From Pseudomonas sp. (GTDB lineage: Bacteria; Pseudomonadota; Gammaproteobacteria; Pseudomonadales; Pseudomonadaceae): a DNA stretch of 64,000 nucleotides. Positions 7,534 through 15,990 of this stretch are shown one piece after another (within the stretch, counting starts at the first letter, position 1; the number at the start of each line of letters is the position of its first letter). Under the pieces are notes generated by a model, which was given only the letters and a program-made list of their open reading frames with translations, was not told the origin of the DNA and did no database searches. The position numbers and the translations under genes were made by a program. The DNA lies in assembly GCF_002796985.1 (NCBI RefSeq), contig NZ_PEKX01000007.1:1044284-1108283 (forward strand), in the 5' to 3' direction.

Positions 7534-9288
7534 TCAAAGCTCCAGCAAATCGTCAGGTATGCCGACGCGATAGATGACGGAGACGGGTACCTCGCGCTCG
7601 TCGCGCAGGCCGGAGTCAATCTCCGGCGCGGTGAGCGTCATACGGCGGGGGAACTCTTCCAGGTTCGGGTTGATATCGTCGTCGCGGTCGTCGTAGTTCC
7701 CCGCGAATCCGTCCAGGGCGTCGTCGTAGATCGGGCTTTCGTTGCGTAGGCCCAGCTGGGTGGCCAGTGGGTCGTGGACGAAATCAGCCTGGGCGACGTC
7801 GACGGCCGGCTTAGCCGGTGGCGTCAAAGGATCGGAGGCACCGCCGCCCCGCATCACGGCGATGGCCAGGGTGGTGATGGCGGTGCCGGCGTCGAAGTCG
7901 TACTCATCTACGATGCGACGGCACTTGCCGCGCACCTTCACCTGGTCGCGTAGTTCAAGGGTGTGCACCAGGTCGCAGCCGATGCCCATCGGCGTTGGTA
8001 CTTGCCAGCTCACGGTGGTGCCGCGATGTGCGCCAATGACCGAGACGGCCGCGCGCTGCAGGGTGCAGAGGAAGGCGGCCTCGCGGCGCTCGTCGCTCAC
8101 CAGGTCGACGGCGCCTGGCTCGCCTGCATCGAAGTCGTCGCTCTCCCAGGACTCGCTACGGCTGTCCTCGATCTCAAAGGCGGCGCTCTGGCGGTTCAGG
8201 ACCTGGACCTCGCTGGCACCCTCAAGCCCGACCTGGGTACCCATGAGGATCGCGTAGCGCTCAGTGATCGACTGCGACCAGCGACGGCCACCTGTCCAGG
8301 TCGCGCCTAGCACCAGGTTGGGATACCTGTTGGTCCAGCCCTGGCCAGTGCCGCAGGGGTCGCCATTGGATGGCGGTAGCCTGTTGTACTCCGCGTCGGC
8401 CAGCAGCTTCATTCCCGCGCTGGAGGTCGCCTGCTCGATCATGTCGACGTCGGGCAGGTCAGTGGACTGCGGCCGCCAATGACAGAAGCCGCCCACGCCA
8501 CCAAGCCCGCCCGTGCCGGGGTGCTCCCATGAGTAGTGGTCGTGACGCTCCCACAGCCGGCTGTATCGGTAATCGACGTTCAGCTCAATGCGGTTGGTGG
8601 CGCTCTGTGCCTGGGCCAGTTCGACGTTTACGGTCTGGTAAAGGGTGCTGCCCTCGGCGAAGACGAACGCCGGGGCCTGGGAGTACCAGGAGGTCACGCG
8701 GATCACGCCATCGGCGCTGACGTCCAGGGCCGCTGGCACAGTGCTCAGTCGCTCGGTGGTGTAGTCGAAGCGGCTACGTCCCTCCACGGCCTCAAAGACG
8801 TCGGGCGACCAGGAACCGCCCACCAGGGCGTCGATCTCTGCCACCTGCATTTGCTCGATGCGCTGCTGCAGCTTGTCGCTGCAGGTGATCTCCATCACCC
8901 GGTTGACCGCATCCCAGCGTGGCTCAACGGCAACGCCGGTATATCGGCGGGCCGAGGTCGTGGCGCCGCCTGTCTCGCTGATGAAGTCGACCACGACGGC
9001 ATCGCCGCCCAGGTCTGTCGGCACCGAGGCACCTGGCGGGTAGTACAGCGTGAAGGTGGCAACACCCGCCGCCCCTTCCTCACGGTCAATCTGCATGCGT
9101 CCTGTCAGGTTCGCAGCTACCTGGGCGCCGCCGATCAGCACCGATACCCACCAGCGGAACGCATAGCCGGCTGCTGGCACGCCCAGGCCTGGCGGCTCAG
9201 GTGGCTGGATGACAACGGGCTCACCTGGTGCCTGGCCAAGCACCAGAGCCCCGTTGAACGTGACCGAGTTGAACGGTGCGCCGAACAT
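7534..9288 (-). CDS. Putative tail hub protein
   Basis: A 584-residue protein following the distal tail gene, with which it overlaps by one base. Residues 45-135 contain a beta-rich segment (GRMQIDREEGAAGVATFTLYY... and RRYTGVAVEPRWD) resembling the N-terminal domain of tail hub/baseplate proteins such as Mu gp44-like and gpD-like proteins; the C-terminal part has a conserved-looking LELRDQVKVRGKCRRIVDEYDFD segment. The assignment rests on this weak resemblance and on position between tape measure and fibre. Confidence 0.55.
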   Translation of the reverse strand: MFGAPFNSVTFNGALVLGQAPGEPVVIQPPEPPGLGVPAAGYAFRWWVSVLIGGAQVAANLTGRMQIDREEGAAGVATFTLYYPPGASVPTDLGGDAVVVDFISETGGATTSARRYTGVAVEPRWDAVNRVMEITCSDKLQQRIEQMQVAEIDALVGGSWSPDVFEAVEGRSRFDYTTERLSTVPAALDVSADGVIRVTSWYSQAPAFVFAEGSTLYQTVNVELAQAQSATNRIELNVDYRYSRLWERHDHYSWEHPGTGGLGGVGGFCHWRPQSTDLPDVDMIEQATSSAGMKLLADAEYNRLPPSNGDPCGTGQGWTNRYPNLVLGATWTGGRRWSQSITERYAILMGTQVGLEGASEVQVLNRQSAAFEIEDSRSESWESDDFDAGEPGAVDLVSDERREAAFLCTLQRAAVSVIGAHRGTTVSWQVPTPMGIGCDLVHTLELRDQVKVRGKCRRIVDEYDFDAGTAITTLAIAVMRGGGASDPLTPPAKPAVDVAQADFVHDPLATQLGLRNESPIYDDALDGFAGNYDDRDDDINPNLEEFPRRMTLTAPEIDSGLRDEREVPVSVIYRVGIPDDLLEL

Positions 9289-9815
9289 CAGATTTCCTCC
9301 GCGCTCAGCGACCAGTCATAGAGCCCGCTGGCCTCGTCGAACTCGTAAGTCAGACCAGGTGTGAACACCACCAGGCGCGGCAGCCAGAACACTCGGTAGG
9401 CGGTAGCCCCGGCGACGGCCTGCAGCTCGGCGCTGTCACCGTTCATGAGGACAGCCACGTCCAGCCATTGGCCGCCAGCGAACGCCCATCCCCAGGGCGC
9501 CACGTCAGGGCGACGTTGCGCGGCTGGCGGGAGGACGAATTGCCGGCCTGTGCCAATCATCGCGCGAGGGGCAACGCACAGCAGCTCCAGGGGCTGGCTG
9601 ACATCGAGGGCGAACAGGCCGGGGTCAAGGTTGCCGGTCCCACTGGCGCTGGTTGCGGTCTTGCCCCAGTTGGTCATCTTGATCCCGGTCCCGCCATTCA
9701 GGCGCAGCGCGGTGCTGCCGCCGATGGGCTCGTAGCTCTGGCGAATCGGACCGGCGCCCGCGTGCTGGATGATCGACAGTCCGCCCAGGACCAGAGGCGT
9801 TGGCATGTTGCTCAT
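9288..9815 (-). CDS. Putative distal tail protein
   Basis: A 175-residue protein immediately downstream of the tape measure, where long-tailed phages encode the distal tail protein that joins the tube to the tip. The start at 9815 was chosen because GGAGGGG precedes it and the stop of the tape measure lies just upstream (TGATATG). The frame stays open further upstream, but only inside the tape-measure gene. No catalytic motif; function from position. Confidence 0.55.
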   Translation of the reverse strand: MSNMPTPLVLGGLSIIQHAGAGPIRQSYEPIGGSTALRLNGGTGIKMTNWGKTATSASGTGNLDPGLFALDVSQPLELLCVAPRAMIGTGRQFVLPPAAQRRPDVAPWGWAFAGGQWLDVAVLMNGDSAELQAVAGATAYRVFWLPRLVVFTPGLTYEFDEASGLYDWSLSAEEI

Positions 9816-9816
9816 A

Positions 9817-12800
9817 TCAGCCCCTCCCAAACTTGATGCGGGCCTTGCGCAGGTCCTGGTCGAATCGCTGGACCTCAGAAGGCGAACCTTCCAGGGCGTA
9901 GGAACCACCCCACGGCACGGCGAGGTTGAGCGGCTGACGCTCGCCGCTTCGTTCCATGGCTGGGAGGTTGGGGATGTAGGGCACCAGATCGGCCCGACCT
10001 GGCAGCTCACCCGTTCGGTTCATGTGCTCCAGGTTCATCGCCCCCAGGCGCTGCGCTGCCCGAGCCTGCAGCATGTATTCCCCACGCGAGGCATTCACCC
10101 GAATGCTGTCGCTGGTGTAACTACCAGGACCATCGATCCAGCCGCCTGCCGCGCGGTTCACGCTACCGTCAGCTCCGTCGATGACTTTGCCGGCGCTCTT
10201 CTCACTGCTGGCGACACCGGGGTCCACCCCGACGTAGTTGATCGGGATGACCATGTACTTCTTCAGTCGGTCGGCCAGGGCCAGCGCCTGGGACTCCAGC
10301 TCCTGGATGCTCTTCTCGTCTCCGCTGAACTCAATGTTCACGCGCTTCATCGCCTCAGCCTTGGCGATGATTTCGTCCATGTCTGCCTTGATGACCGCGA
10401 GCCTGGCTTTCTCATTGCCCTCAATGTTTGTGGCGGCCTGGTTGGCGATGGTGCCCAGCTCGTCGGCGATGCCTTCCAGCCCATAGCCGTTCTCGCCCGC
10501 GTCCTTCAGCTCGCGCAGCACCTTGGCCGCCTCGCGTGCTTGGCGCAGCGCGTCATCGTTGCGCCCCTTCTGCAGCGACTGGCGGGCACCGGCCTGCAGG
10601 CGGTACACATCCGACAGCGAGGCCTGACCCTGGGGCGCCGCGCGCATATCCTTGGCCAGGTCGGTGAACTCTTTGGCCACCGTCTCGCGCTGTTTCTTCG
10701 CAGTCTCCAGGCGCTTGTTGGCCGCGTCGTACATGCGCATTTCAGTCGCTAGCGCGGTCTGGAGCTTGGCCAGGTTGTCAGCCCTGATCTTGTTCATGTT
10801 GTCGTTGTGCCGCTTCTCGCCCGCTTCCTGGGCCTCGGCTGCTGCAGCCTGGTCAGCGCTCATCTGCTGCAGCGCCTCGCGGTACTCGCGGGCACGCTTG
10901 GCTGCTGCCAGTGCCTCGTTGCTGACCGGGGCCGTAGGGCCGTCGCGCTTCATGTCGTTGCGACTGGTTAGCTCCGCTTGCTTGCGGTAGTGCTCTTCCG
11001 CCAGGCGCAGCGACTCGGCGTAGGCCTTGCGCTGCTCATCGTCCATCCGGGCGAGTGCCTGCGTTGGCTGGATCACCACATCGCCGTACTTGGCCGTTGC
11101 CGTGATGGTGTCGTTCAGCGCCTTCTCGTAGTCCAGCTGGCTCTTGGTGAGTTCCTGGTTCTGTTTGTGGAGGTTGTACAGCTCCAGGAGATTGCTGCCG
11201 GTCCAGGCGACTAGACCCAGAGCTAGGGAGCCCTTTGCCACAGATGCCCAGCCGGCGACGGTTTTCAGCGAGGCGACCAGGGTGCCGAGCTGACCGACGA
11301 GGGAGGAGATACCAGGACCTGCACCAGGCAGAGCAGTGAGAGCCGCCTTGAGCATGATGAGCGGGTCTTTCATAGCAGTCGCGACTTTTGCGCCAGCGAA
11401 CAACGCGACCCCTACAAGGCCAAGGCTTAGGATCGTCACTTGCATTGACTTTGGTAGCTCACCAAATAGCGCGAGAATCTTCGTGCCAAAGTCCAGAACT
11501 GGAGCGAATGCCTCAGCAGCCTCGCCGAGCTGCAACTTGAACTCCCGCCAAGAGGCATTGAACCGATCCAGCTCAGCCTGAGGCGTGTCGGCCATTTTGG
11601 CGTAGGCCGATTCCATCGAGCCGCCAGCCTCGCCCATTGCCGTCACTTCGGCGCGCATTTCCCTGATGTATTGCGTGAGGCTCAGCACTGCGGTGCGTGC
11701 CTCTACGTCCGGGATGATCTGCCGCATTGCATCCAGGCCGAGTTTCCGAGACGCGATGTCTTCCAGGGTGGCGGTGAGCCCCTTCCAGGAGATGCCCATT
11801 TCAGCCAGTTTCTTCTGCGCGTCCGGTGTCGGCGCGGCGAGGGCGTTGATGGCACCCTTCAAGGCCGTCGTGGCCTGGGGCGTCTTGATCCCCGCAATGG
11901 TCATCCGAGCGATTGCTGCCGCGACTTCATCGAAGCCAACGCCTGCGGCTTTGGCCGTGGGCAGCACATCACCAATGAACTGGGCCAGCTCGGGGAAGGT
12001 GGTCACGCCATCCTTGACCGCCAGGAACATTTGGTCGTAGCGGAGCCCAAGGTTCTCGATGCCCTCACCGTAGGCGTTGACGATGGCGAGACCACCCGCC
12101 GCAGCGGTGCCAGTCTCGGTCATCCCTGCAATGGCCGCCTTGATGGACAGTTCCAGGACCTTGATGCCGTTGTCCTCGGAGACACCAGACGACAGGATGT
12201 CGTTGAGCGCCTCGGCCGACTCGGTGGCATCGCGACCATAGGCGACAGCCAGATCCCGCACGTCCTTGGACATTTCCTTAAGTTGGGGGCGTGTCAGGTT
12301 GGTGATGGAATCGACCGCAGCCATTGCCTGGGCGAACTTGGCGTAGAACTCCAGGAGCTGCTTTCCGCCGTAGATCAAGGCGCCGAGTCCTGCCACAGCC
12401 AGACCGGCCTCGATCTGCACCTGGCGCAGCGAACCTGCCCAGCCAGTAGTCTGCTGGGTCAGCTGTTCGGTTCGTTGCTGCAGGTTGATCTGCGCTTGGG
12501 CCAGTTCAACCGTGGACAGTTGCCCATCGCGCTGCAGGAGCGCGTACTGCTGCCGGAGTTTCTCAATCTCGGCACGCACCTCGCGATGGGGGCGCACTCC
12601 GAGGGCCTGCCGTGCGCCAGCAATCCGCGCCTGCTGGTCGGCCGCAGCGCTGGCTTGTGCCAAATCTTCCGATAGGCGCTTCTGCTCGTTGCTCAGATAG
12701 TTGGTGTCGACACCTGCAGACTTGAGCGAGGCGGACAGCTGGGCGAGCTGCGACTTCTGACCGCTGATCGCTTGCTCAAGCGTTTTGGCCTCAGTCGTGG

Positions 12801-13062
12801 CGGCGCGATAGGCCATCTGCTGGGCTTTGGTGGGCTTCTCGGAGGCGATCAGCTCGTTAGCCAGGTCGCGGACGCGATCCCTCACGTCATTGAGCTGCTT
12901 GCTGTTCTCGACTAGGCTCGCCTGTAAATCGCGCACGGACGCGATCTGATTCAGTGGGCGCCGCAGCTGCTCCACTAGGGCCGAATAGCCGGCCTTGAAC
13001 TGCTGCAGTTCGTTGCGGCCCTGACTGGCATCGACACTTAATGAGAGACGGACATCAGTCAT
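9817..13062 (-). CDS. Tail tape measure protein
   Basis: The longest gene of the phage, 1081 residues. The N-terminal ~250 residues are predicted coiled coil (repeated LQ/AQ/EKL heptads); a TP901-type core follows with hydrophobic stretches at about residues 215-245 and 520-600, then another coiled-coil section with long Ala/Glu/Lys runs, and a Gly-rich C-terminus (AAGGWIDGPGSYTSDSIRVNASRGEYMLQARAAQRLG) typical of tape measures. At the usual 1.5 Angstrom per residue this implies a tail of roughly 160 nm. It shows the tail is long and of siphovirus type, unlike Mu. Confidence 0.9.
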   Translation of the reverse strand: MTDVRLSLSVDASQGRNELQQFKAGYSALVEQLRRPLNQIASVRDLQASLVENSKQLNDVRDRVRDLANELIASEKPTKAQQMAYRAATTEAKTLEQAISGQKSQLAQLSASLKSAGVDTNYLSNEQKRLSEDLAQASAAADQQARIAGARQALGVRPHREVRAEIEKLRQQYALLQRDGQLSTVELAQAQINLQQRTEQLTQQTTGWAGSLRQVQIEAGLAVAGLGALIYGGKQLLEFYAKFAQAMAAVDSITNLTRPQLKEMSKDVRDLAVAYGRDATESAEALNDILSSGVSEDNGIKVLELSIKAAIAGMTETGTAAAGGLAIVNAYGEGIENLGLRYDQMFLAVKDGVTTFPELAQFIGDVLPTAKAAGVGFDEVAAAIARMTIAGIKTPQATTALKGAINALAAPTPDAQKKLAEMGISWKGLTATLEDIASRKLGLDAMRQIIPDVEARTAVLSLTQYIREMRAEVTAMGEAGGSMESAYAKMADTPQAELDRFNASWREFKLQLGEAAEAFAPVLDFGTKILALFGELPKSMQVTILSLGLVGVALFAGAKVATAMKDPLIMLKAALTALPGAGPGISSLVGQLGTLVASLKTVAGWASVAKGSLALGLVAWTGSNLLELYNLHKQNQELTKSQLDYEKALNDTITATAKYGDVVIQPTQALARMDDEQRKAYAESLRLAEEHYRKQAELTSRNDMKRDGPTAPVSNEALAAAKRAREYREALQQMSADQAAAAEAQEAGEKRHNDNMNKIRADNLAKLQTALATEMRMYDAANKRLETAKKQRETVAKEFTDLAKDMRAAPQGQASLSDVYRLQAGARQSLQKGRNDDALRQAREAAKVLRELKDAGENGYGLEGIADELGTIANQAATNIEGNEKARLAVIKADMDEIIAKAEAMKRVNIEFSGDEKSIQELESQALALADRLKKYMVIPINYVGVDPGVASSEKSAGKVIDGADGSVNRAAGGWIDGPGSYTSDSIRVNASRGEYMLQARAAQRLGAMNLEHMNRTGELPGRADLVPYIPNLPAMERSGERQPLNLAVPWGGSYALEGSPSEVQRFDQDLRKARIKFGRG

Positions 13063-13228
13063 GAAGGTTTACCACCTAGTAATTCCGATTGCAGTCGTAG
13101 CCTGCTTTTCTCCCAAGGCCGCAACTTGGATAGTGGCGATTGGGTTCATAGTGCTCATGTCGCTAGTGATCATGGGAGTGTTGGTCTCCCCACTAGTCCC
13201 CAAGGAGAAGGCGAAGAAGGAGGACTAG
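13061..13228 (+). CDS. Two-helix small membrane protein, antisense to the late operon (moron candidate)
   Basis: A 55-residue frame, ATG at 13061 to TAG at 13228, read opposite to the tail genes. It has two hydrophobic helices (about residues 4-15 and 23-43, the second TWIVAIGFIVLMSLVIMGVL) and a charged tail ending KEKAKKED. It exactly fills the gap between tape measure (its ATG overlaps the other ATG) and the frameshifted chaperone (stops overlap at CTAG). Third-position GC is about 60 percent, lower than the neighbouring structural genes. A TTGCGG/CTTAAT pair upstream could be a promoter; the RBS is weak. Superinfection-type membrane cargo is a guess; coding status is likely but unproven. 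Confidence 0.55.
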   Translation: MKVYHLVIPIAVVACFSPKAATWIVAIGFIVLMSLVIMGVLVSPLVPKEKAKKED

Positions 13229-13679
13229 CTTCCTGCCTTCATCCGCTCTGCCGCTTCAATTGCCTCGTCTACAGCTGACTGCCACGTTCCCCAGGGGTAA
13301 TCCCACACCCCTGTATGCCCCTGGCGAATCAGGGCACTAGCGTTTCTTTCGAGCCTTCGGAGAGCTTCCCGAGGACTTGTTTCCCCACCTCCACGATTCG
13401 CTCGCGCAGGACGAAAAAATCCGTGTTCACCTCGCGGGTGGCTTCGAACACCTTGCGCAGCTGGCTGGGCGCCAGGTCATCCAGCTGATCGACATCGAGG
13501 TCAGTCATAAGGGCCAGCTCGGTGAGGCTGATCTCCGGCAGGAGCGTGCTGCTGATCACGTCACTGCTGTCGCCCTCGGCCATCATCTTGAGAAGGTGGC
13601 GAATCTCACCCACCGTCAGCTCGCGCACTTCCACGCTGATCTCGCCCAGGGGAATGGTCTTTGTTAGGGCCATGCTCAT
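13225..13679 (-). CDS. Tail assembly chaperone, predicted -1 frameshift form (gpGT-like)
   Basis: The slippery heptamer T TTT TTC at 13419-13413 is in the correct register (gaT TTT TTC) for -1 slippage. After it the -1 frame is open for 62 codons to the TAG at 13227-13225, giving a 151-residue fusion whose extension contains RNASALIRQGHTGVWDYPWG and TWQSAVDEAIEAAERMKAG. The WDYPW-type extension looks like a genuine protein and would otherwise lack a start codon. Programmed frameshifting at exactly this gene is a well-known conserved property of long-tailed phages. Efficiency is unknown. Confidence 0.7.
13329..13679 (-). CDS. Tail assembly chaperone, unshifted form (gpG-like)
   Basis: A 116-residue acidic protein lying between the tail tube and the tape measure, the canonical place of the tail assembly chaperone. 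It starts MSMALTKTIPLGEISVEVREL and resembles phage tail-chaperone (Mu gp41-like) proteins with the TVGEIRHLLKMM helix. At codon 88-89 it contains the heptamer T TTT TTC, where a -1 frameshift produces the longer form described in the next entry. It would bind the tape measure during tail assembly. Confidence 0.75.
   Translation of the reverse strand: MSMALTKTIPLGEISVEVRELTVGEIRHLLKMMAEGDSSDVISSTLLPEISLTELALMTDLDVDQLDDLAPSQLRKVFEATREVNTDFFVLRERIVEVGKQVLGKLSEGSKETLVP
13413..13419 (-). promoter_or_regulatory. Slippery heptamer for -1 ribosomal frameshift
   Basis: On the minus strand the bases read T TTT TTC with the zero frame GAT TTT TTC GTC. This is one of the most efficient bacterial -1 slip sites. 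A GC-rich stretch (cgcgcaggacg and complements) downstream could provide a pause structure, but I did not establish a pseudoknot. Confidence 0.7.
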
Positions 13680-13730
13680 ATTCGGGAACTCCAGGAGCCG
13701 GCCCCTTGCGGGGCCGGGAGGGTGGAAGGC

Positions 13731-14468
13731 TTACAGCCAGTCGATGCGGTAGAAGGGCGACTCGCCCACCGGGCGGGTGGTGTCGGCGAGCACTTCGCCC
13801 TTGGAGAGCAGCTTGCCGGGGTTCTCGGCGTCGATCAGTGCCAGCTCTTCTGCAGGCGGCGCCTTCCAGCGCCAGATCGTCACGACCACGGGGCGACCGC
13901 TGTCGGCTTCGTTGAGGCCGTCCAGGACCAGCTTGTACTCGGCGCCGGCCTCCACGATGGGTTCGATGCGGATCGCCTTGGTGCTGGTGTAGGCGATGGT
14001 TGCCGGGGTCGGCTCGGTGATCGCGGTGCTCTCTGCCTTGACGCGGAAGCCTGCGGCCGACACCTCGACTTCGGTGTTGGGCACCGGAGTACTGCCCTGG
14101 GTCTTGGTGATGACCAGGCTTTTGGGGCCGGGGAAGTCAGTCAGGACCAGGCTGCCCGGAATCAGGACGACGGCCTCGCCGGTAACGGTTTCCGGCTCCA
14201 GCTCGATGACCTTGCCCTGAGTGACCATGGCCTGGTTCTCTTCGGACCACTCCTGCATTTGCACGGTCAGGTCGACACCCTCAGGGGTATCGAGCTTGGC
14301 CAGGTTGCCGCCACCCACGCGGCGATGCTGTTTCCAGGTGATCGAGCTGGTGCGGTGCGCGATCTTGAATTGCTCGACGTCGCCCAGATCGCGCATCGGT
14401 GCGTTCTCGATGCCCAGGCGCTGGGCAGAGACGATGCCAATGCCCTTGAATACCTTGACTCCTGCCAT
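13731..14468 (-). CDS. Major tail tube protein
   Basis: A 245-residue protein beginning MAGVKVFKGIGIVSAQRLG, with a beta-rich body and an Ig-like-looking C-terminal half (KAIRIEPIVEAGAEYKLVLDGLN). Position just upstream of the chaperone and size fit the tail tube subunit of B3-like phages. There is no sheath gene next to it, consistent with a non-contractile tail. It is expected to be among the most abundant late proteins. Confidence 0.7.
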   Translation of the reverse strand: MAGVKVFKGIGIVSAQRLGIENAPMRDLGDVEQFKIAHRTSSITWKQHRRVGGGNLAKLDTPEGVDLTVQMQEWSEENQAMVTQGKVIELEPETVTGEAVVLIPGSLVLTDFPGPKSLVITKTQGSTPVPNTEVEVSAAGFRVKAESTAITEPTPATIAYTSTKAIRIEPIVEAGAEYKLVLDGLNEADSGRPVVVTIWRWKAPPAEELALIDAENPGKLLSKGEVLADTTRPVGESPFYRIDWL

Positions 14469-14471
14469 GGG

Positions 14472-14666
14472 TTACTCCCCCTTCACTCGTTCGCCGACCT
14501 TGAAGTGCTCTTCGATCAGCTTTGCGTCGGCCTCGGTCACGGTGATAACCGCGTCCTTGGGGTGCTTGGTGCCGGCATGACGGTGCCCATTGTCGTGGGT
14601 GATCTTCACCTTCACGTCGGCCGGTTTGGTTTCCCCTGCCGAGGCGGGGGCCTTTTCTACTTTCAT
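14472..14666 (-). CDS. Small gp38-like/DUF7210-type phage protein
   Basis: A 64-residue charged protein with a Pro/Ala/Lys N-terminus and the C-terminal phrase HPKDAVITVTEADAKLIEEHF, in the place of Mu gp38. The text resembles a small family of head-tail connector-region proteins described in Mu-like phages. Its function is not known. It lies 3 bp from the tail tube gene. Confidence 0.55.
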   Translation of the reverse strand: MKVEKAPASAGETKPADVKVKITHDNGHRHAGTKHPKDAVITVTEADAKLIEEHFKVGERVKGE

Positions 14667-14674
14667 GTGTCCTC

Positions 14675-15142
14675 CTATCGGACTCGGGGGTGTTGAAACT
14701 TCACAGGCCAGGCCAGTACCCAGGCGGCGCAGTTGCGGCCTTCCAGCGCGGCGTTGTAGAGGTTCGCTGCACGCACATCCTTGGCGTCGATGCTGTCCAC
14801 CAGTTCCAGGTCGTGCTTGGTTCCAGGGAGTGCCGCCTGCAGGGGAGTCAGTACGCGCAGCACGTTGCTGGCCCTGGTCCCTGCCTTGCCTTGGTCGCCG
14901 GCCAGGCCGACGACAACCACAAGGGCGGTGGCCACCAGCTTCCCTTGGCCGGTCAATGTGAACTTGAGCCCCTCCAGGGCAATGCGGCAGGCCATGGTCC
15001 GCGTCGCGTAGCGCTCCAGTTCGGCGGCCACGAATCGACCGCCGTGCAGTTGCGTCTCGACCGTCAGGCCGCTGGCTGAGAAAACGCTCTCAGCCCAAAC
15101 CTTGATGCCATCCAGCACCTGGTCGGCTGTTAACTCACTCAT
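14675..15142 (-). CDS. Mu gp37-like (DUF1834-type) protein
   Basis: A 155-residue protein occupying the Mu gp37 (J) position after the virion morphogenesis gene, which it overlaps by 8 bp. It contains a hydrophobic core segment LVATALVVVVGLAGDQGKAG and ends WPVKFQHPRVR. Mu-type gp37 proteins are thought to act as tail terminators or head-tail joining factors; that role is inferred here from order and size. Confidence 0.6.
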   Translation of the reverse strand: MSELTADQVLDGIKVWAESVFSASGLTVETQLHGGRFVAAELERYATRTMACRIALEGLKFTLTGQGKLVATALVVVVGLAGDQGKAGTRASNVLRVLTPLQAALPGTKHDLELVDSIDAKDVRAANLYNAALEGRNCAAWVLAWPVKFQHPRVR

Positions 15143-15578
15143 CTGCCAGTTCCTCCAGGTAGTCCTCGATCAGGCCGACCACGTCGTCCAGGTCCACGCC
15201 CTCCAGGCCGAGGTATTCCCTTTGCGGAATACCGCGATCCTCGTCGCCGTACTGGTGAGTGGCGGCATAGACCAGGGGACTGCCGACCAGAACGCTGTCG
15301 CCCATGGTCTGAAACGTCATGCTGTTCACCAGGTGGTTCTCGCCCTGGAGCAGGCTTTGCCCGCTGTGCCGCGTTTCGGCGTACTCAGCGGACCACTCCG
15401 GCCAGGCCTGGCCCGATGGGCTGGCCTTGTCCACGGCGATCCGGCGCTGGGTCTGGCTGACGACCTCGGCGCCAATGCCCTCCAGGAGCGGCAGGATGTC
15501 CAGCGCGGCCAGGCGGTCGATCCGCCGTGCAAGGCGCTGATCCTCCAGGAGGTTGACGCTGATCGAGGCGCCGCTCAC
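15135..15578 (-). CDS. Phage virion morphogenesis / tail completion protein (Mu gpG-like)
   Basis: A 147-residue protein resembling Mu gpG and P2 gpS-type tail completion proteins: an N-terminal LRRIDRL/ILPLLEGIGAEVVSQTQRRI segment, the SGQAWPEWSAEY signature, LLQGENHLVNSMTFQ, and the VYAATHQYGDEDRGIPQREYLGL block that defines the family. In Mu this gene lies next to F; here it lies between gp36 and gp37, as I recall for B3-like phages. It is expected to help join tail to head. Confidence 0.8.
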   Translation of the reverse strand: MSGASISVNLLEDQRLARRIDRLAALDILPLLEGIGAEVVSQTQRRIAVDKASPSGQAWPEWSAEYAETRHSGQSLLQGENHLVNSMTFQTMGDSVLVGSPLVYAATHQYGDEDRGIPQREYLGLEGVDLDDVVGLIEDYLEELADE

Positions 15579-15985
15579 AGCAGCTTCCCGAATCGCTTGG
15601 GCTCGGCCTCGAAGTAGGCAAAGCCGCTGCTTTCCTGATCAGGCGGCGTGGCCAAGCCTAGAGAGGCCTTGCCCTCGGCGACCCGGCGCAGGTAGCCCAC
15701 CGCGTCCTCGTAGCGCTTGCGCTTCTCGTCAGTGCTGCTGGCGCCGTCCGACGACATCCGATACATGGCGATGTCGCAGCACGGCTGGATAAGGGTGGCC
15801 GGCTGCTCCGCCAGCGGTAGCCGGTGCAGCACGCCCACATAAGCGTCGATTTCGGCGCTGGCACCAGCCAGCGCCTCATCGACCACAACGTCATCGAGCA
15901 CGCCGTCCTGGTCGTCATCAGCGACGACCAGGAGGGCATCCATGCCCCAGCGTTTGATCAGCTCTTCGCGGGTGGCGTAGGGCAT
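15575..15985 (-). CDS. Mu gp36-like protein (DUF1320)
   Basis: A 136-residue protein beginning MPYATREELIKRWG and containing DEALAGASAEIDAYVGVLHRLPL followed by CCDIAMYRM, the typical pattern of the DUF1320/Mu gp36 family. It overlaps the next gene by 4 bp (ATGA). Proteins of this type lie at the head-tail interface and are likely adaptor proteins, by analogy with gp6-like connector subunits. Confidence 0.8.
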   Translation of the reverse strand: MPYATREELIKRWGMDALLVVADDDQDGVLDDVVVDEALAGASAEIDAYVGVLHRLPLAEQPATLIQPCCDIAMYRMSSDGASSTDEKRKRYEDAVGYLRRVAEGKASLGLATPPDQESSGFAYFEAEPKRFGKLL

Positions 15986-15990
15986 GACCG

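Noticed and set aside
13390..13412. GGGGAAAC near the chaperone end as slip site
   Set aside because: Register is wrong for X XXY YYZ -1 slippage; the T TTT TTC further upstream fits exactly.
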